DNA of 64,000 bases from Methanobrevibacter sp. (lineage in GTDB: Archaea > Methanobacteriota > Methanobacteria > Methanobacteriales > Methanobacteriaceae), in NCBI GenBank assembly GCA_022775905.1, contig JALFJX010000036.1, forward strand, positions 1 through 64,000. The letters are read 5' to 3'. The notes below the pieces were generated by a model that was not told where the DNA came from, ran no database searches, and saw nothing but the letters and a program-made list of their open reading frames with translations. Below, in pieces: positions 47,043 through 56,111 of this stretch. The stretch's first letter is position 1, and the number at the start of each line of letters is the position of its first letter. A program made the position numbers and the translations under genes.

Positions 47043-48254
47043 TTAACACCTTTTACAACTATCTTTATTTCCTTTTTTACACATTACACCATCGTAATCA
47101 ATTTCTTGATTCCAAAGTGGGGACATTTCTCTTAATCTTGCAACTGCTTCTGCAACAGTATTAACAAATTCATCAACATCAAAATTATCACTTTCAGGAG
47201 CGAGTGATATTCTAAGGGATCCATGAACATCTACAGGATCTAATCCTAATGCGGTTAAAACTGGGGATGCTTCTAATGTATTAGAAGAACATGCTGATCC
47301 AGTTGAAGCTTGATAACCTTTTGCATCAAGTAATAAAATTAAAGATTCACCTTCGATAGCTTTGAATCTGAAATTAAGTAAGTTAGGTAATCTTTTTTCT
47401 GCATCACCATTTAAGTAAGCTTCAGGAATTGTATTTAATATTTTTTCAGAAATTTCATTTCTGATTGAGATTAATTTTTCATAGTGTTCATCAAGTTGTG
47501 TTGCTGCAAGTTCGCATGCTTTTCCGAATCCGACGATTCCAGGAACATTTTCAGTACCTGAACGGATTCCTTTTTCTTGACCTCCACCATGGATTAAAGG
47601 TTCTACACGAGTACCTTTTCTAATATATAATGCTCCAACACCTTTTGGACCATTAATTTTGTGGGAAGATAAAGCAAGTAAATCAACATTTAATTTCTCA
47701 ACATCCACTTCAATCTTACCAAAAGTTTGAACCGCATCAGTGTGGAATTTAATTCCTTTTTCACGTGCGATTTTACCAATTTCTTCAATTGGTTGGATAG
47801 TTCCAAGTTCATTGTTACCGTGCATAATACTAATTAAAATTGTTTCATCAGTAATTGCTTCTTTCAAATCTTCAATTTTGATAATACCATTTTCATAAAC
47901 TGGTAAGTAAGTTACTTTAAAATCTAAAGATTCTAAGAATTGAGTAGTTCTTTTAACAGCAGGGTGTTCGATTTCAGTTGTGATTATATGTTTACCTTTT
48001 TTTGCTAATTTGAAAGCAATACCTTTAATTGCTAAATTATCTGACTCTGATCCACCACTGGTGAAATAAATTTCTTCAGGTTTTGCATTAATTGCATCAG
48101 CAACTCTTTGACGAGCTAAATCTAATGCTTTTTTGGATTCACGACCAATTTTGTAAAGAGTAGATGGATTTCCATACACATCAACAAAATATGGTTTCAT
48201 TTCTTCAAAAACTTCTTGGCTAACTTGTGTAGTAGCTGAGTTATCTAAATACAT
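47043..48254 (-). CDS. nifS: Cysteine desulfurase (NifS/IscS)
   Basis: This PLP enzyme releases sulfur from cysteine for iron-sulfur clusters. The 403 residues start MYLDNSATTQVSQEVFEEMK. The PLP Lys is in LSSHKINGPKGVGALY (about residue 195-210) and the catalytic Cys in STGSACSSNTLEASPVL (about 322). An unusual C-terminus carries three more Cys (MCKKGNKDSCKRC). It is the first gene of nifS-iscU, and its promoter contains a perfect inverted repeat (48309-48333). Confidence 0.96.
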   Translation of the reverse strand: MYLDNSATTQVSQEVFEEMKPYFVDVYGNPSTLYKIGRESKKALDLARQRVADAINAKPEEIYFTSGGSESDNLAIKGIAFKLAKKGKHIITTEIEHPAVKRTTQFLESLDFKVTYLPVYENGIIKIEDLKEAITDETILISIMHGNNELGTIQPIEEIGKIAREKGIKFHTDAVQTFGKIEVDVEKLNVDLLALSSHKINGPKGVGALYIRKGTRVEPLIHGGGQEKGIRSGTENVPGIVGFGKACELAATQLDEHYEKLISIRNEISEKILNTIPEAYLNGDAEKRLPNLLNFRFKAIEGESLILLLDAKGYQASTGSACSSNTLEASPVLTALGLDPVDVHGSLRISLAPESDNFDVDEFVNTVAEAVARLREMSPLWNQEIDYDGVMCKKGNKDSCKRC

Positions 48255-48308
48255 ACATTATCTCCCAATTGTATCAATATTAAAAAATTTTATGTTAAAA
48301 TATAATAT

Positions 48309-48333
48309 ACATCAAGTTATATAAACTTGATGT
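48309..48333 (-). promoter_or_regulatory. Perfect inverted repeat centred on the nifS-iscU TATA box
   Basis: ACATCAAGTT and AACTTGATGT are perfect 10-bp arms around ATATA. On the minus strand the centre reads TTTATATAAC, a good archaeal TATA box, about 55-70 bases before the nifS ATG. A protein bound here would block TBP, so this is a candidate iron-sulfur or sulfur-responsive operator. Because it also lies only 20 bp after the metY stop it could instead be a terminator hairpin, or both. Confidence 0.6.
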
Positions 48334-48352
48334 GAGTTAATAGTAACCAAAC

Positions 48353-49648
48353 TTATATTTTATCTAAAGCTTGAGTTAAATCTGCGATTAAATCATCAGC
48401 ATCTTCTAATCCAATAGAGAGTCTGATGAAATCAGGTGTTACTCCAGTAGCTGCTTGTTCTTCTGGAGTTAATTGTTGGTGAGTAGTACTTGCAGGGTGA
48501 ATTGCGAGACTTTTTGCATCACCAATGTTTGCAAGGATTGAGAATAATTCTAAGTTCTCAATAACTTTTTTACCTGCTTCTTCTCCACCTTCAACACCAA
48601 ATCCCAAGATACCTGCAAAGTGATCTTTTAAGTATTTTTTGTTAGTTTCATAGGTAGGGTGTGATTCTAATCCCGGATAGTTTACCCAATTAACTTTAGG
48701 ATGTGATTCTAAGAATTTAGCTACTTTAAGAGCATTTTCAGAATGTCTTTTTACACGTACATCTAAGCTTTCAAGTCCTTGTAAGAATATGAAACTGTGT
48801 ACAGGTGCTTGGGTTGCTCCTAAATCTCTTAATAATCTTGCTCTGATTCTTACAGTGAAAGCGAGGTTTCCAAGTTCTGGAACATCTCCGAATGCATCCC
48901 AAAATACTAATCCATGGTAACTTGGATCTGGTTTTGTGAAGTTATCAAATTTACCATTACCCCAGTTGAATTTACCTGAGTCTACAATGTATCCTCCAAC
49001 AGCAGTTCCGTGACCACCGACATATTTGGTTGCAGATGCTGCAATTACATCAGCTCCGTGTAATAATGGTCTTACTAAACCTACACCAACAGTGTTGTCC
49101 ACGATTAATGGAATGTCATGAGAGTGTGCGATTTCTGCTAATGCTTCAAAGTCAGGTACATCTAATTTTGGGTTACCTATGGATTCAACATAGATTGCTT
49201 TGGTTTTTTCATCAATAGCATCTTCGAAAGCTTGTAAATCTTGAGAGTTTACGAATTTAACTTCACGTGCTAAATCTTTGAATGTGTAATTGAATAATTG
49301 GTAAGTTCCACCGTAAAGGTTATCCGCAGAAACAATGTTGTCTCCAGGGCTGGTTACATTTAAAATTGCATATGAAATTGCTGCAAGACCACTTGCAGTT
49401 GAAATACCTGAATTACCGCCTTCGATAGCTGCAATTCTTGCTTCAAATACATCACTGGTAGGATTGGTAAGTCTGGAATAAATTTGACCAAACTCTTGAA
49501 GGGCGAATCTCCTAGCAGCTTCACCTGCATCTTTAAATACGTATGAAGTAGTCTGATAAATAGGAACTGCTTGAGCTCCAGTAGCAGGATCTGGTTGTTG
49601 ACCTGCACGTACACCTAATGTTGCTAAACCATAATCTTTATTAGTCAT
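48353..49648 (-). CDS. metY: O-acetylhomoserine sulfhydrylase / aminocarboxypropyltransferase
   Basis: This 431-residue PLP enzyme of the Cys/Met metabolism family makes homocysteine from O-acetyl- or O-phospho-type homoserine esters and sulfide. The PLP Lys is in SATKYVGGHGTAVGGYI. Other landmarks are YQTTSYVFKDAGEAARRF near the start, YSRLTNPTSDVFEARIAAIE and the C-terminal HPASTTHQQL. ATG 49648 follows AAGGTGATT. Upstream there is a remarkable array of four TATA/operator units, so expression is presumably tuned by sulfur or cysteine supply. Confidence 0.94.
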   Translation of the reverse strand: MTNKDYGLATLGVRAGQQPDPATGAQAVPIYQTTSYVFKDAGEAARRFALQEFGQIYSRLTNPTSDVFEARIAAIEGGNSGISTASGLAAISYAILNVTSPGDNIVSADNLYGGTYQLFNYTFKDLAREVKFVNSQDLQAFEDAIDEKTKAIYVESIGNPKLDVPDFEALAEIAHSHDIPLIVDNTVGVGLVRPLLHGADVIAASATKYVGGHGTAVGGYIVDSGKFNWGNGKFDNFTKPDPSYHGLVFWDAFGDVPELGNLAFTVRIRARLLRDLGATQAPVHSFIFLQGLESLDVRVKRHSENALKVAKFLESHPKVNWVNYPGLESHPTYETNKKYLKDHFAGILGFGVEGGEEAGKKVIENLELFSILANIGDAKSLAIHPASTTHQQLTPEEQAATGVTPDFIRLSIGLEDADDLIADLTQALDKI

Positions 49649-49714
49649 TAATAATCACCTTAATTAATTTAATTTTAATAATTTTGTAAATATTTCGCAC
49701 GTTATATTCACTAT

Positions 49715-50002
49715 ATAACAATAGTTATTTTTTATATATAAAGTTTTTGGCATACCTAAATTTTAAGATACCAAAAAAATAACTATAACTCATGTTATAA
49801 TATAACATATGTTATTCATTAATATATAAAGTTTTTGGCATACCTAAATTTTAAAATGTCAAAAAATAATCATGAAACATATCTTTATATATAACACAGT
49901 TATTCACCAATATATAAAGTTTTTGTTAACCTAAATTTTTAAATTTAGAAATAATATAACTATTGTTATATAATATAAATTAAGATATTATTAGTATATA
50001 AA
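49715..50002 (-). promoter_or_regulatory. Array of four tandem promoters with ATAAC-N4-GTTAT operators before metY
   Basis: Palindromes ATAAC-N4-GTTAT stand at 49715-49728, 49785-49798, 49802-49815 and 49956-49969; a copy with a 3-base spacer is at 49891-49903. TATA boxes TTTATATA (minus strand) stand at 49735-49742, 49823-49830, 49911-49918 and 49995-50002. In the first three units the palindrome begins 6-7 bases after the TATA box, between it and the expected start site, the standard place for repression. The same palindrome occurs before cysK, and weaker forms before cysE. Confidence 0.75.
49735..50002. repeat. 88-bp tandem direct repeats upstream of metY
   Basis: TATATAAAGTTTTTG and the following ACCTAAATTTT recur with starts at 49735, 49823 and 49911 (spacing 88 and 88). 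A fourth, shorter copy (TATATAAAG) starts at 49995, 84 bp on. The units have the sequence GGCATACCTAAATTTTAA in the first two copies and a diverged form in the third. The repeat multiplies a whole promoter with its operator. From 50010 to 50190 I see only AT-rich spacer. Confidence 0.85.
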
Positions 50003-50190
50003 GATTACTCTCTAAAAATTAAAAAATACAACAACAATACCATAGGTTATATTGAATAAAAATAAACTTTTAAAGAAAGAATTGAAAAATAATCAAATAT
50101 AATACATAAATTTTATACTAAAAATAATCAAATCAATATATTAAACCTAAAATTGAAAAAAATATAAAAAAGTAAGAGAAATTAATTCTC

Positions 50191-51540
50191 TTAATCGTTA
50201 ATATCATAACCTAATGCTTGAAGGTCATCTCTAATTTTATCTGATAAATCATATTGTTTATTAGCTCTTAATTCAGACCTAACTTCTGAAATTAAATTAA
50301 GCAAGTCATCAGATCCTGCATTAACTTCTTCAACCTCAAAGCTAACACCAAAAATATGAGATGCATCATCTAAAAATGCTTTAATAGCTTTCTTATCTCC
50401 ATCAGAATAATCAGATAAATCATTTTTAGTATCATTAATTAAACCAAATATAGCTGCAATAGCTTTTGGAGTATTGAAGTCATCATCCATACTATTAAAG
50501 AATTCTTCTTTGTGGGAAGTTAAAGCATCACATTCATATTTGCCTTCATCAACTTCAACATCTAAAAGTTCATAATATTTTCTAATTCTATCCAAACTTC
50601 TTTCAGATTGATGAAGTGAATCCTTAGAAAAGTCAATTGGACTTCTGTAATGAGTTGAAAGTACAAAGAATCTGAAGGTATCTGGTTCATAATCTTTGAG
50701 TAATTCACGAATAGTAATGAAGTTGTTTAATGATTTTGACATTTTTTCTCCATTTACATTCAAGAATCCAGTGTGTAACCAGAATTTTACCATTGGAGCT
50801 TTACCTGAAACCGCTTCCATTTGAGTAATCTCAGCTTCGTGGTGTGGGAAAATTAAATCTAAACCTCCACCGTGAGCATCATACTGTGGTCCAAAGTAGT
50901 ATTCAGTAATTGCAGTATCTTCAATATGCCATCCCGGTCTTCCTTCTCCCCATGGAGATGGCCAGGTCGGTTCATCAACTACGCCAATACGTTTTTTCCA
51001 AAGTGCAAAATCTTGTGGATTCTTTTTAGTGGTTTCTGCAATATCCCTGTGTGATTCTAATTCTTCGACATTTCTGTTGGAAAGCTTTCCAAATTCATGG
51101 AATTTATCAATTTCAAAGTAAACCCCATCTTCAGTTTCATAAGCAAATCCTTTATCAATTAATCTTTGAATTTGATCCAATATTTCATCAACATGATCAG
51201 TTGCTCTTGCAAATAAGTTAACGCCTTTGACATTTAACTTATGCATGTCTTCAATGTATCTTTTTTCAAACTTACGAGCTAACTCGCTTGCAGGAATTCC
51301 ACTTTCTTTTGATCTGTTAATGATTTTATCATCAATATCAGTAATGTTTTGAATATAAAATACAGCATAACCACTGTACTCTAAATATCTTTTTATTGTA
51401 TCAAAAGAGATGTATGTCCTTCCATGTCCAATATGTGCATCATCATAAACAGTTGGACCACATACAAATAAGTTAACTCTATTTTTATTAATAGTTACAA
51501 AATTCTCTTTACTACGGGTTAATGTTGAATAGACGTCCAT
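50191..51540 (-). CDS. cysS: Cysteinyl-tRNA synthetase
   Basis: This class I synthetase charges tRNA-Cys. At 449 residues it carries the HIGH motif in DDAHIGHGRTYISFD (about residue 36), the zinc-binding Cys/His set (CGPTVYDD; GRPGWHIEDTA; FPHHEAEITQ) and KMSKS in EKMSKSLNNFIT (about 262). ATG 51540 follows GAGGTTATTTTTT. It is 32 bp downstream of the tRNA-Cys gene on the same strand, so enzyme and substrate tRNA may share a transcript. Confidence 0.96.
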   Translation of the reverse strand: MDVYSTLTRSKENFVTINKNRVNLFVCGPTVYDDAHIGHGRTYISFDTIKRYLEYSGYAVFYIQNITDIDDKIINRSKESGIPASELARKFEKRYIEDMHKLNVKGVNLFARATDHVDEILDQIQRLIDKGFAYETEDGVYFEIDKFHEFGKLSNRNVEELESHRDIAETTKKNPQDFALWKKRIGVVDEPTWPSPWGEGRPGWHIEDTAITEYYFGPQYDAHGGGLDLIFPHHEAEITQMEAVSGKAPMVKFWLHTGFLNVNGEKMSKSLNNFITIRELLKDYEPDTFRFFVLSTHYRSPIDFSKDSLHQSERSLDRIRKYYELLDVEVDEGKYECDALTSHKEEFFNSMDDDFNTPKAIAAIFGLINDTKNDLSDYSDGDKKAIKAFLDDASHIFGVSFEVEEVNAGSDDLLNLISEVRSELRANKQYDLSDKIRDDLQALGYDIND

Positions 51541-51572
51541 AAAAAATAACCTCAAAAAATAGTATTTAAAAA

Positions 51573-51644
51573 AGGCAAGTGAGGGATTTGAACCCCCGTA
51601 TTATGGTCTGCAGCCACACACCTAAGCCACTCGGTAAACTTGCC
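51573..51644 (-). tRNA. tRNA-Cys (GCA)
   Basis: A cloverleaf fits on the minus strand. The acceptor pairs GGCAAGT with ACTTGCC, with U at the discriminator position as in other tRNA-Cys. The anticodon loop is CTGCAGA with anticodon GCA. The T-arm is GGGGG-TTCAAAT-CCCTC. The 72 bases contain no intron and CCA is not encoded. It lies between the regulator gene and cysS. Confidence 0.95.
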
Positions 51645-51716
51645 ATTAAAATTAATAGGATAATAAAGTATTAGTAATTGACGGTATAAATACTTTACTA
51701 TTTTTCCTAGATTTTC

Positions 51717-52091
51717 TTAATTTACTTCAGAACCTAAACAGGCTTGACAATCTTCACCCAAGTGAGATTTATCAATATTAAGCTGTTCCAATACATCTTC
51801 CACTTTAACATGATGACATATTTGACATGTTCTTGAAATTAAATCAGCTTTAGTAGCTTCACCTTCAGATAATTGACGTGCAAAATCTTGAATCATTTTT
51901 CTTACACTGTCTTCAAGCTTGATTCCACTACCTCTTTTGTCAGTAATATATTGTGATACAGCCGGTTGGGTAATATCCATAAGTTCTGAAACATCTTTTT
52001 GTCTCATACCCAAGTTTAAAAGTTCTTTTGCTAATTCTGACCTAATAGCTGGTATTACATACCAAACTACAATTTCACAAGGCGGTTTCAT
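51717..52091 (-). CDS. XRE-type transcription regulator with C-terminal Cys cluster, candidate cysteine regulator
   Basis: This 124-residue protein has the helix-turn-helix LGMRQKDVSELMDITQPAVS followed by YITDKRGSG, the pattern of a small archaeal XRE group (COG2522-like). Cys/His residues cluster in the C-terminal third (TCQICHHVKVED and EDCQACLGSE), two C-x2-C pairs that could hold an iron-sulfur cluster or zinc, with a further Cys near the start (PPCEIV). It follows cysE by 14 bp with a strong AGGAGGAAT site. Position next to cysE, cysK, tRNA-Cys and cysS makes it the best candidate to bind the ATAAC-N4-GTTAT palindromes; that link is inference. Confidence 0.85.
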   Translation of the reverse strand: MKPPCEIVVWYVIPAIRSELAKELLNLGMRQKDVSELMDITQPAVSQYITDKRGSGIKLEDSVRKMIQDFARQLSEGEATKADLISRTCQICHHVKVEDVLEQLNIDKSHLGEDCQACLGSEVN

Positions 52092-52104
52092 TATTTAATT
52101 CCTC

Positions 52105-52812
52105 CTATCTCTTAAATAAATCTTCGAGAGCTTCCTGTTCATCTCTAATATCATCAGCCGAACAAATTTCATTTTTATCAAATAAAAGTTGAATGTGCTT
52201 ATCATTTTCTTGAAGATGCTTATTAATAGTCTTAATTGCATCTGCAACAGGGTCAGGAAGTTTGTTGTGATCCAAATCAACTTTCTTATGAGGTACACCT
52301 TTATGTTTTACAATACGTCCAGGAACACCAACACAAGTTGATTCTGAAGGAACATCTTTCAAGACAACTGCACCAGTACCAATCTTGGAATATTCACCAA
52401 CAGTGATATTACCCATTACTTTAGCACCAGCCCCTATAATAACTCCTTTTTCGATTGTAGGATGTCTTTTAGTTTTTTCAGTACTAGTTCCTCCAAGAAT
52501 TACACCTTGATAAATTAATACATCATCACCAATAATTGCAGTTTCCCCAACAACAACACCCATACCATGATCTATAAATACACGTTTACCGAATGTTGCA
52601 CCGGGGTGAATTTCAATACCTGTAATAAATCTGGCCAAATTGGAATTCATACGAGCAAGAAGTTTGAAAGAATGAGTCCAAAGCCAATGACTGATTCTAT
52701 GCATCAATAATCCATAGAAGCCAGGATAACACAAGAAAATTTCTAATGTTGACCTAGCAGCAGGATCTTTTTCCTTAATAGCTTTAATTTCATCCTTCAA
52801 ATTATCAAACAT
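52105..52812 (-). CDS. cysE: Serine O-acetyltransferase
   Basis: CysE acetylates serine with acetyl-CoA, the first step of cysteine synthesis. The 235-residue protein has the helical N-terminus ([20 protein letters not shown]), then left-handed beta-helix hexapeptides with catalytic His in [20 protein letters not shown]. Further motifs are [20 protein letters not shown] and the end [14 protein letters not shown]. An extra C-terminal helical extension of about 45 residues is present. It has its own promoter in the 89-bp gap after cysK and shares a transcript with the regulator. Confidence 0.95.
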   Translation of the reverse strand: MFDNLKDEIKAIKEKDPAARSTLEIFLCYPGFYGLLMHRISHWLWTHSFKLLARMNSNLARFITGIEIHPGATFGKRVFIDHGMGVVVGETAIIGDDVLIYQGVILGGTSTEKTKRHPTIEKGVIIGAGAKVMGNITVGEYSKIGTGAVVLKDVPSESTCVGVPGRIVKHKGVPHKKVDLDHNKLPDPVADAIKTINKHLQENDKHIQLLFDKNEICSADDIRDEQEALEDLFKR

Positions 52813-52854
52813 TCAATAAACCTCAACATAATCTAATATATCATATAAAAAAAT

Positions 52855-52895
52855 ATAACATATGATATAAATTATATAACATATAGTATATAAAT
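52855..52895 (-). promoter_or_regulatory. cysE promoter with degenerate palindromes
   Basis: On the minus strand TTTATATA (complement of 52887-52894) is a TATA box. Downstream of it lie two imperfect forms of the ATAAC-N4-GTTAT palindrome: ATAACATATAGTAT beginning at 52876, and ATAACATATGATAT at 52855-52868 (one mismatch). The weaker match suggests looser control than at metY and cysK. Confidence 0.5.
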
Positions 52896-52901
52896 GTTGT
52901 C

Positions 52902-53849
52902 TTATTCAAATAACCATTCAACAGAGAGATATCTTTCACCATTATCCGGTAAGATAGCAATTATTCTTTTACCTTTGTTTTCTTCCCTTTTAGCTAATTG
53001 TAAAGCAGCCCAAGTAGCAGCACCAGAAGAAATACCTGCAAAGATACCTTCTTCTTTAGCAAGTGCAACTAAAGTTTTTCCTGCTTCTTCACTAGGAACT
53101 GGGAAAATTTCATCAATGACATCAGAGTCATAAATAGATGGAACAAATCCAGCACCAATACCTTGGATTTTGTGTGGTCCTTTTACACCTTTAGCCAATG
53201 TTTGTGATTCTTCAGGTTCTACTGCAACGATTTTAACATCAGGAATTACTTCTTTTAATGCTTTTCCAATACCAGTAACAGTTCCACCAGTACCTACTCC
53301 AGCAACAACAATATCGACATTTCCATCAGTGTCTCTTAAAATTTCCTGACCTGAAGTTTCGTAATGAATTTTAACATTAGCTTCATTGTCAAATTGACCT
53401 AAAATGATTGAGTTTGGATCAGCTTCATTTAATTCTTTAGCTTTTGCAATAGCCCCACCCATTCCTTCAGAACCTGGAGTTAATACAATTTCAGCACCAT
53501 AGATAGCTAAAAGTTTTCTTCTTTCAATAGACATAGTATCAGGCATAGTCAAGATTACTTTGTAACCTTTTGCAGCTGCAGCAAAACCAATTCCAATACC
53601 AGTATTTCCACTAGTTGGTTCAATAATTGTTGATCCTTCTTTGAGTAATCCTTTTTCTTCCGCATCTTCAATCATTGCAACAGCAACACGGTCTTTTACA
53701 CTACCAGTTGGGTTGAATGCTTCCATTTTTACATCGACTTCTGCATCTAAATCTTTTGTCAAGTTGTTCAATCTTATGATTGGGGTGTTTCCGATTGCAT
53801 CAACTACACTGTCAAGTACTCCTCTTTTTAATTCTGGGACATTTACCAT
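52902..53849 (-). CDS. cysK: Cysteine synthase (O-acetylserine sulfhydrylase)
   Basis: This 315-residue PLP enzyme joins O-acetylserine and sulfide to cysteine. The PLP Lys is in NPTGSVKDRVAVAM (about residue 50), the substrate loop in EPTSGNTGIGIGFAAAA, the phosphate loop in GVGTGGTVTGIGKALKE, and a late SSGAATWAALQLA. ATG 53849 follows AGGAGAATAA. Together with cysE it makes the bacterial-type cysteine route, which many methanogens lack, so these genes may have come by transfer in an ancestor. Confidence 0.96.
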   Translation of the reverse strand: MVNVPELKRGVLDSVVDAIGNTPIIRLNNLTKDLDAEVDVKMEAFNPTGSVKDRVAVAMIEDAEEKGLLKEGSTIIEPTSGNTGIGIGFAAAAKGYKVILTMPDTMSIERRKLLAIYGAEIVLTPGSEGMGGAIAKAKELNEADPNSIILGQFDNEANVKIHYETSGQEILRDTDGNVDIVVAGVGTGGTVTGIGKALKEVIPDVKIVAVEPEESQTLAKGVKGPHKIQGIGAGFVPSIYDSDVIDEIFPVPSEEAGKTLVALAKEEGIFAGISSGAATWAALQLAKREENKGKRIIAILPDNGERYLSVEWLFE

Positions 53850-53915
53850 ATTCTTATTCTCCTAATAAATTATTTGTTTTAAATGGTATATTAAAAGGGT
53901 TATCTTAAAAGTCAT

Positions 53916-53967
53916 ATAACTATAGTTATAATAACTATTGTTATATAACAATGTTTTATTATATAAA
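53916..53967 (-). promoter_or_regulatory. cysK promoter with two perfect ATAAC-N4-GTTAT palindromes
   Basis: Palindromes ATAACTATAGTTAT (53916-53929) and ATAACTATTGTTAT (53931-53944) are placed side by side. A degenerate third copy follows at 53945. The TATA box (minus-strand TTTATATA, complement of 53960-53967) is 15 bp upstream of the nearer perfect copy. The layout parallels the metY units, so both genes are probably under one regulator. Confidence 0.72.
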
Positions 53968-54039
53968 TGTTTTGGAAAAATTTTGGCGTGACTAAAAATA
54001 ATTGTAAAAATCAAGAAAAATGTAATAAAAATTTAACAA

Positions 54040-54672
54040 TCATAATATATTTTCCTCAAAATAATCACAAATATCAGTGCAAGGACAAATTTCACACTGA
54101 GGAGACATCGGTTTACAAATATTTTGACCAAACTGAACCATCAAATCATTTAATTTAATCCATAAATCCTTAGGAGCTATTTTTGTAAGCTCAACTTCAG
54201 TTTCTTCAGGATCTTTAGTATCAACCAAACCTAACCTGTTGGAAATTCTGTGAACATGAGTATCTACCGGAATTGCTGGAAGCTCAAAAGCAAAAACCAT
54301 TACACAATTTGCAGTTTTTCTGCCCACCCCTGGAAGTTTTAGCATTTCTTCAACAGTATTTGGAACTTCACCACCATATTGATCAATCAAAATCTGTGAA
54401 ACTTCCTGAATTCTTGCAGCTTTTACATTATAAAAACCAGCAGGCCTTATTAATTCCTTTACATCATCAATTGGAGCTTCTGCAACTTCATAAATGTCTT
54501 TATATTTTGAAAATAAATTGTTGGTTGCTTGATCAGTATTTTCATCACGTGTCCTTTGGGATAAAATGGTTCTGACCAATACCCGATATGGGTCATGGTC
54601 CTGGAAAGTCCTTATTTCAAAAGTATCATCCAAATATTCAACCAATTTGATTACTCTTTCTTCTTTACTCAT
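54040..54672 (-). CDS. nth: Endonuclease III (DNA N-glycosylase/AP lyase)
   Basis: This base-excision repair enzyme removes oxidised pyrimidines. The 210 residues contain the helix-hairpin-helix [17 protein letters not shown] with the catalytic Lys, the catalytic Asp in [15 protein letters not shown], and the C-terminal 4Fe-4S cluster C-x6-C-x2-C-x5-C ([17 protein letters not shown]). The ATG overlaps the aroA stop by 4 bases, an unusual pairing of repair and aromatic biosynthesis that indicates joint transcription only. The 190-bp gap to cysK holds the cysK promoter. Confidence 0.95.
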   Translation of the reverse strand: MSKEERVIKLVEYLDDTFEIRTFQDHDPYRVLVRTILSQRTRDENTDQATNNLFSKYKDIYEVAEAPIDDVKELIRPAGFYNVKAARIQEVSQILIDQYGGEVPNTVEEMLKLPGVGRKTANCVMVFAFELPAIPVDTHVHRISNRLGLVDTKDPEETEVELTKIAPKDLWIKLNDLMVQFGQNICKPMSPQCEICPCTDICDYFEENIL

Positions 54673-55988
54673 TCAACCAACTCCAGTTCAAATCCAAGTT
54701 CTGCCATTGTTTCAATGAAATTAGGGAATGACACGTCAAATACGGCTCCATTTGTAATTTGAATATCATGTTTAAGACCAATAAGTGAAAATGCCATTGC
54801 AAGTCTGTGATCTCCGTGTGAATCCACTACACCAGAAGTTACACCACCTGTAATACTCATACCATCTTCATGCTCAACCAATTTACATCCAAGCTTTTCA
54901 AGTTCACGACAGGTAGTATCAATCCTATCAGTTTCTTTTACTCTTGCATGAGCAACACCAGTAATATTAGTTGTTCCTTCAGCCATTGCAGCAAGTACGG
55001 CAACAGTAATCAATAAATCAGGAGCATTTGAAAGGTCAACATCAATTGCTTTTAGATTACCATCAGAAGTGATTTCAACATAATCCTCACCACGAATAAT
55101 AGTTGCACCCATATCCTGAAGAATGTCTAAAATAAACTTATCTCCCTGCTTTGAAGTTCTAAACAAGTTTTTTATTCTAGCACTACCGCCGTTAATAGCA
55201 ATTAATGCAAGCAAATATGATGCAGATGAATAATCTCCTTCAACAGTATAATCAAAAGCAATATATTCCTGTTTAGGGATTTTGAACTCATCAATTCTGC
55301 AGCTTTGAACATCCTGAGTACAATCATCATGTTTTAAGTAATAAGCTTTAATTGATTTGGCGCCAAATTTTCTCATAATATCCCATGTCATATAGACATA
55401 GGGTTTTGATTTGAATTCAGGCAATACATATAAAGTAACACCACATTTAGACAATGGTGCAGAGATTAAAATTGATGAAATGAACTGTGAACTAACATTA
55501 CCCATAATATTAGTTTCACCACCCATATATCCTGGCTTAATCAATATTGGTGCTTTTTCATTATCATTCAATGATTCTGTTTCGACTCCTAAGGGTTTTA
55601 AAGCATCCATCAAAAGACCCATTGGTCTTGTCTGAAGAGATTCATCACCAGTTAAAATAACCTCATTATCACTTAATGCTGCTACAGATGTCATCAATCT
55701 AAGTGTAGTTCCTGAATTTGCAAGATCAATTGGACCATCATTGGAATTATGGAGCTTACCATTGGTTCCTACGACTTCCAAATAATCATCTTTTTCATTT
55801 ATTTGTGCACCTAATGCTTTACATACTCTAATAGATGCCAAAGTATCCTCAGAATACAACATATCATAAAGTTTAGATGTTCCTTTAGCTAAACTAGCAA
55901 GAATAACTGCTCTGTGAGAATAACTTTTAGATGGAGGTGCCTTAACCTCACCACCAATATTTGAAATATTTTTTACCTTAAGAATCAT
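54669..55988 (-). CDS. aroA: 3-phosphoshikimate 1-carboxyvinyltransferase (EPSP synthase)
   Basis: This enzyme couples shikimate-3-phosphate with phosphoenolpyruvate in the aromatic pathway. The 439-residue protein starts [20 protein letters not shown], followed by [14 protein letters not shown]. Other motifs are [17 protein letters not shown] (about residue 93) and the C-terminal [19 protein letters not shown] and [20 protein letters not shown] four codons upstream of ATG 55988 is a less likely start. aroD, another step of the pathway, is at 27675. Confidence 0.96.
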   Translation of the reverse strand: MILKVKNISNIGGEVKAPPSKSYSHRAVILASLAKGTSKLYDMLYSEDTLASIRVCKALGAQINEKDDYLEVVGTNGKLHNSNDGPIDLANSGTTLRLMTSVAALSDNEVILTGDESLQTRPMGLLMDALKPLGVETESLNDNEKAPILIKPGYMGGETNIMGNVSSQFISSILISAPLSKCGVTLYVLPEFKSKPYVYMTWDIMRKFGAKSIKAYYLKHDDCTQDVQSCRIDEFKIPKQEYIAFDYTVEGDYSSASYLLALIAINGGSARIKNLFRTSKQGDKFILDILQDMGATIIRGEDYVEITSDGNLKAIDVDLSNAPDLLITVAVLAAMAEGTTNITGVAHARVKETDRIDTTCRELEKLGCKLVEHEDGMSITGGVTSGVVDSHGDHRLAMAFSLIGLKHDIQITNGAVFDVSFPNFIETMAELGFELELVE

Positions 55989-56111
55989 TTTATCGACCAA
56001 AAAAAGATATTAAACATACTAATATCCCATAACTTTTCTAATATAAGATTTAAACAAGATACTTAATTAAATTTTTGGAAAATACTATTATTTTAATTGA
56101 AATAATATTTT

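Noticed and set aside
49735-50002. 88-bp repeats read as a CRISPR-like array.
   Set aside because: The repeated part includes TATA boxes and operators, the intervening sequence is also similar between units, and there are no cas genes.
51573-51644. tRNA-Cys as an integration site of a genomic island.
   Set aside because: No integrase gene and no duplicated tRNA 3' end were found nearby; the flanking genes are sulfur-metabolism genes, not island genes.
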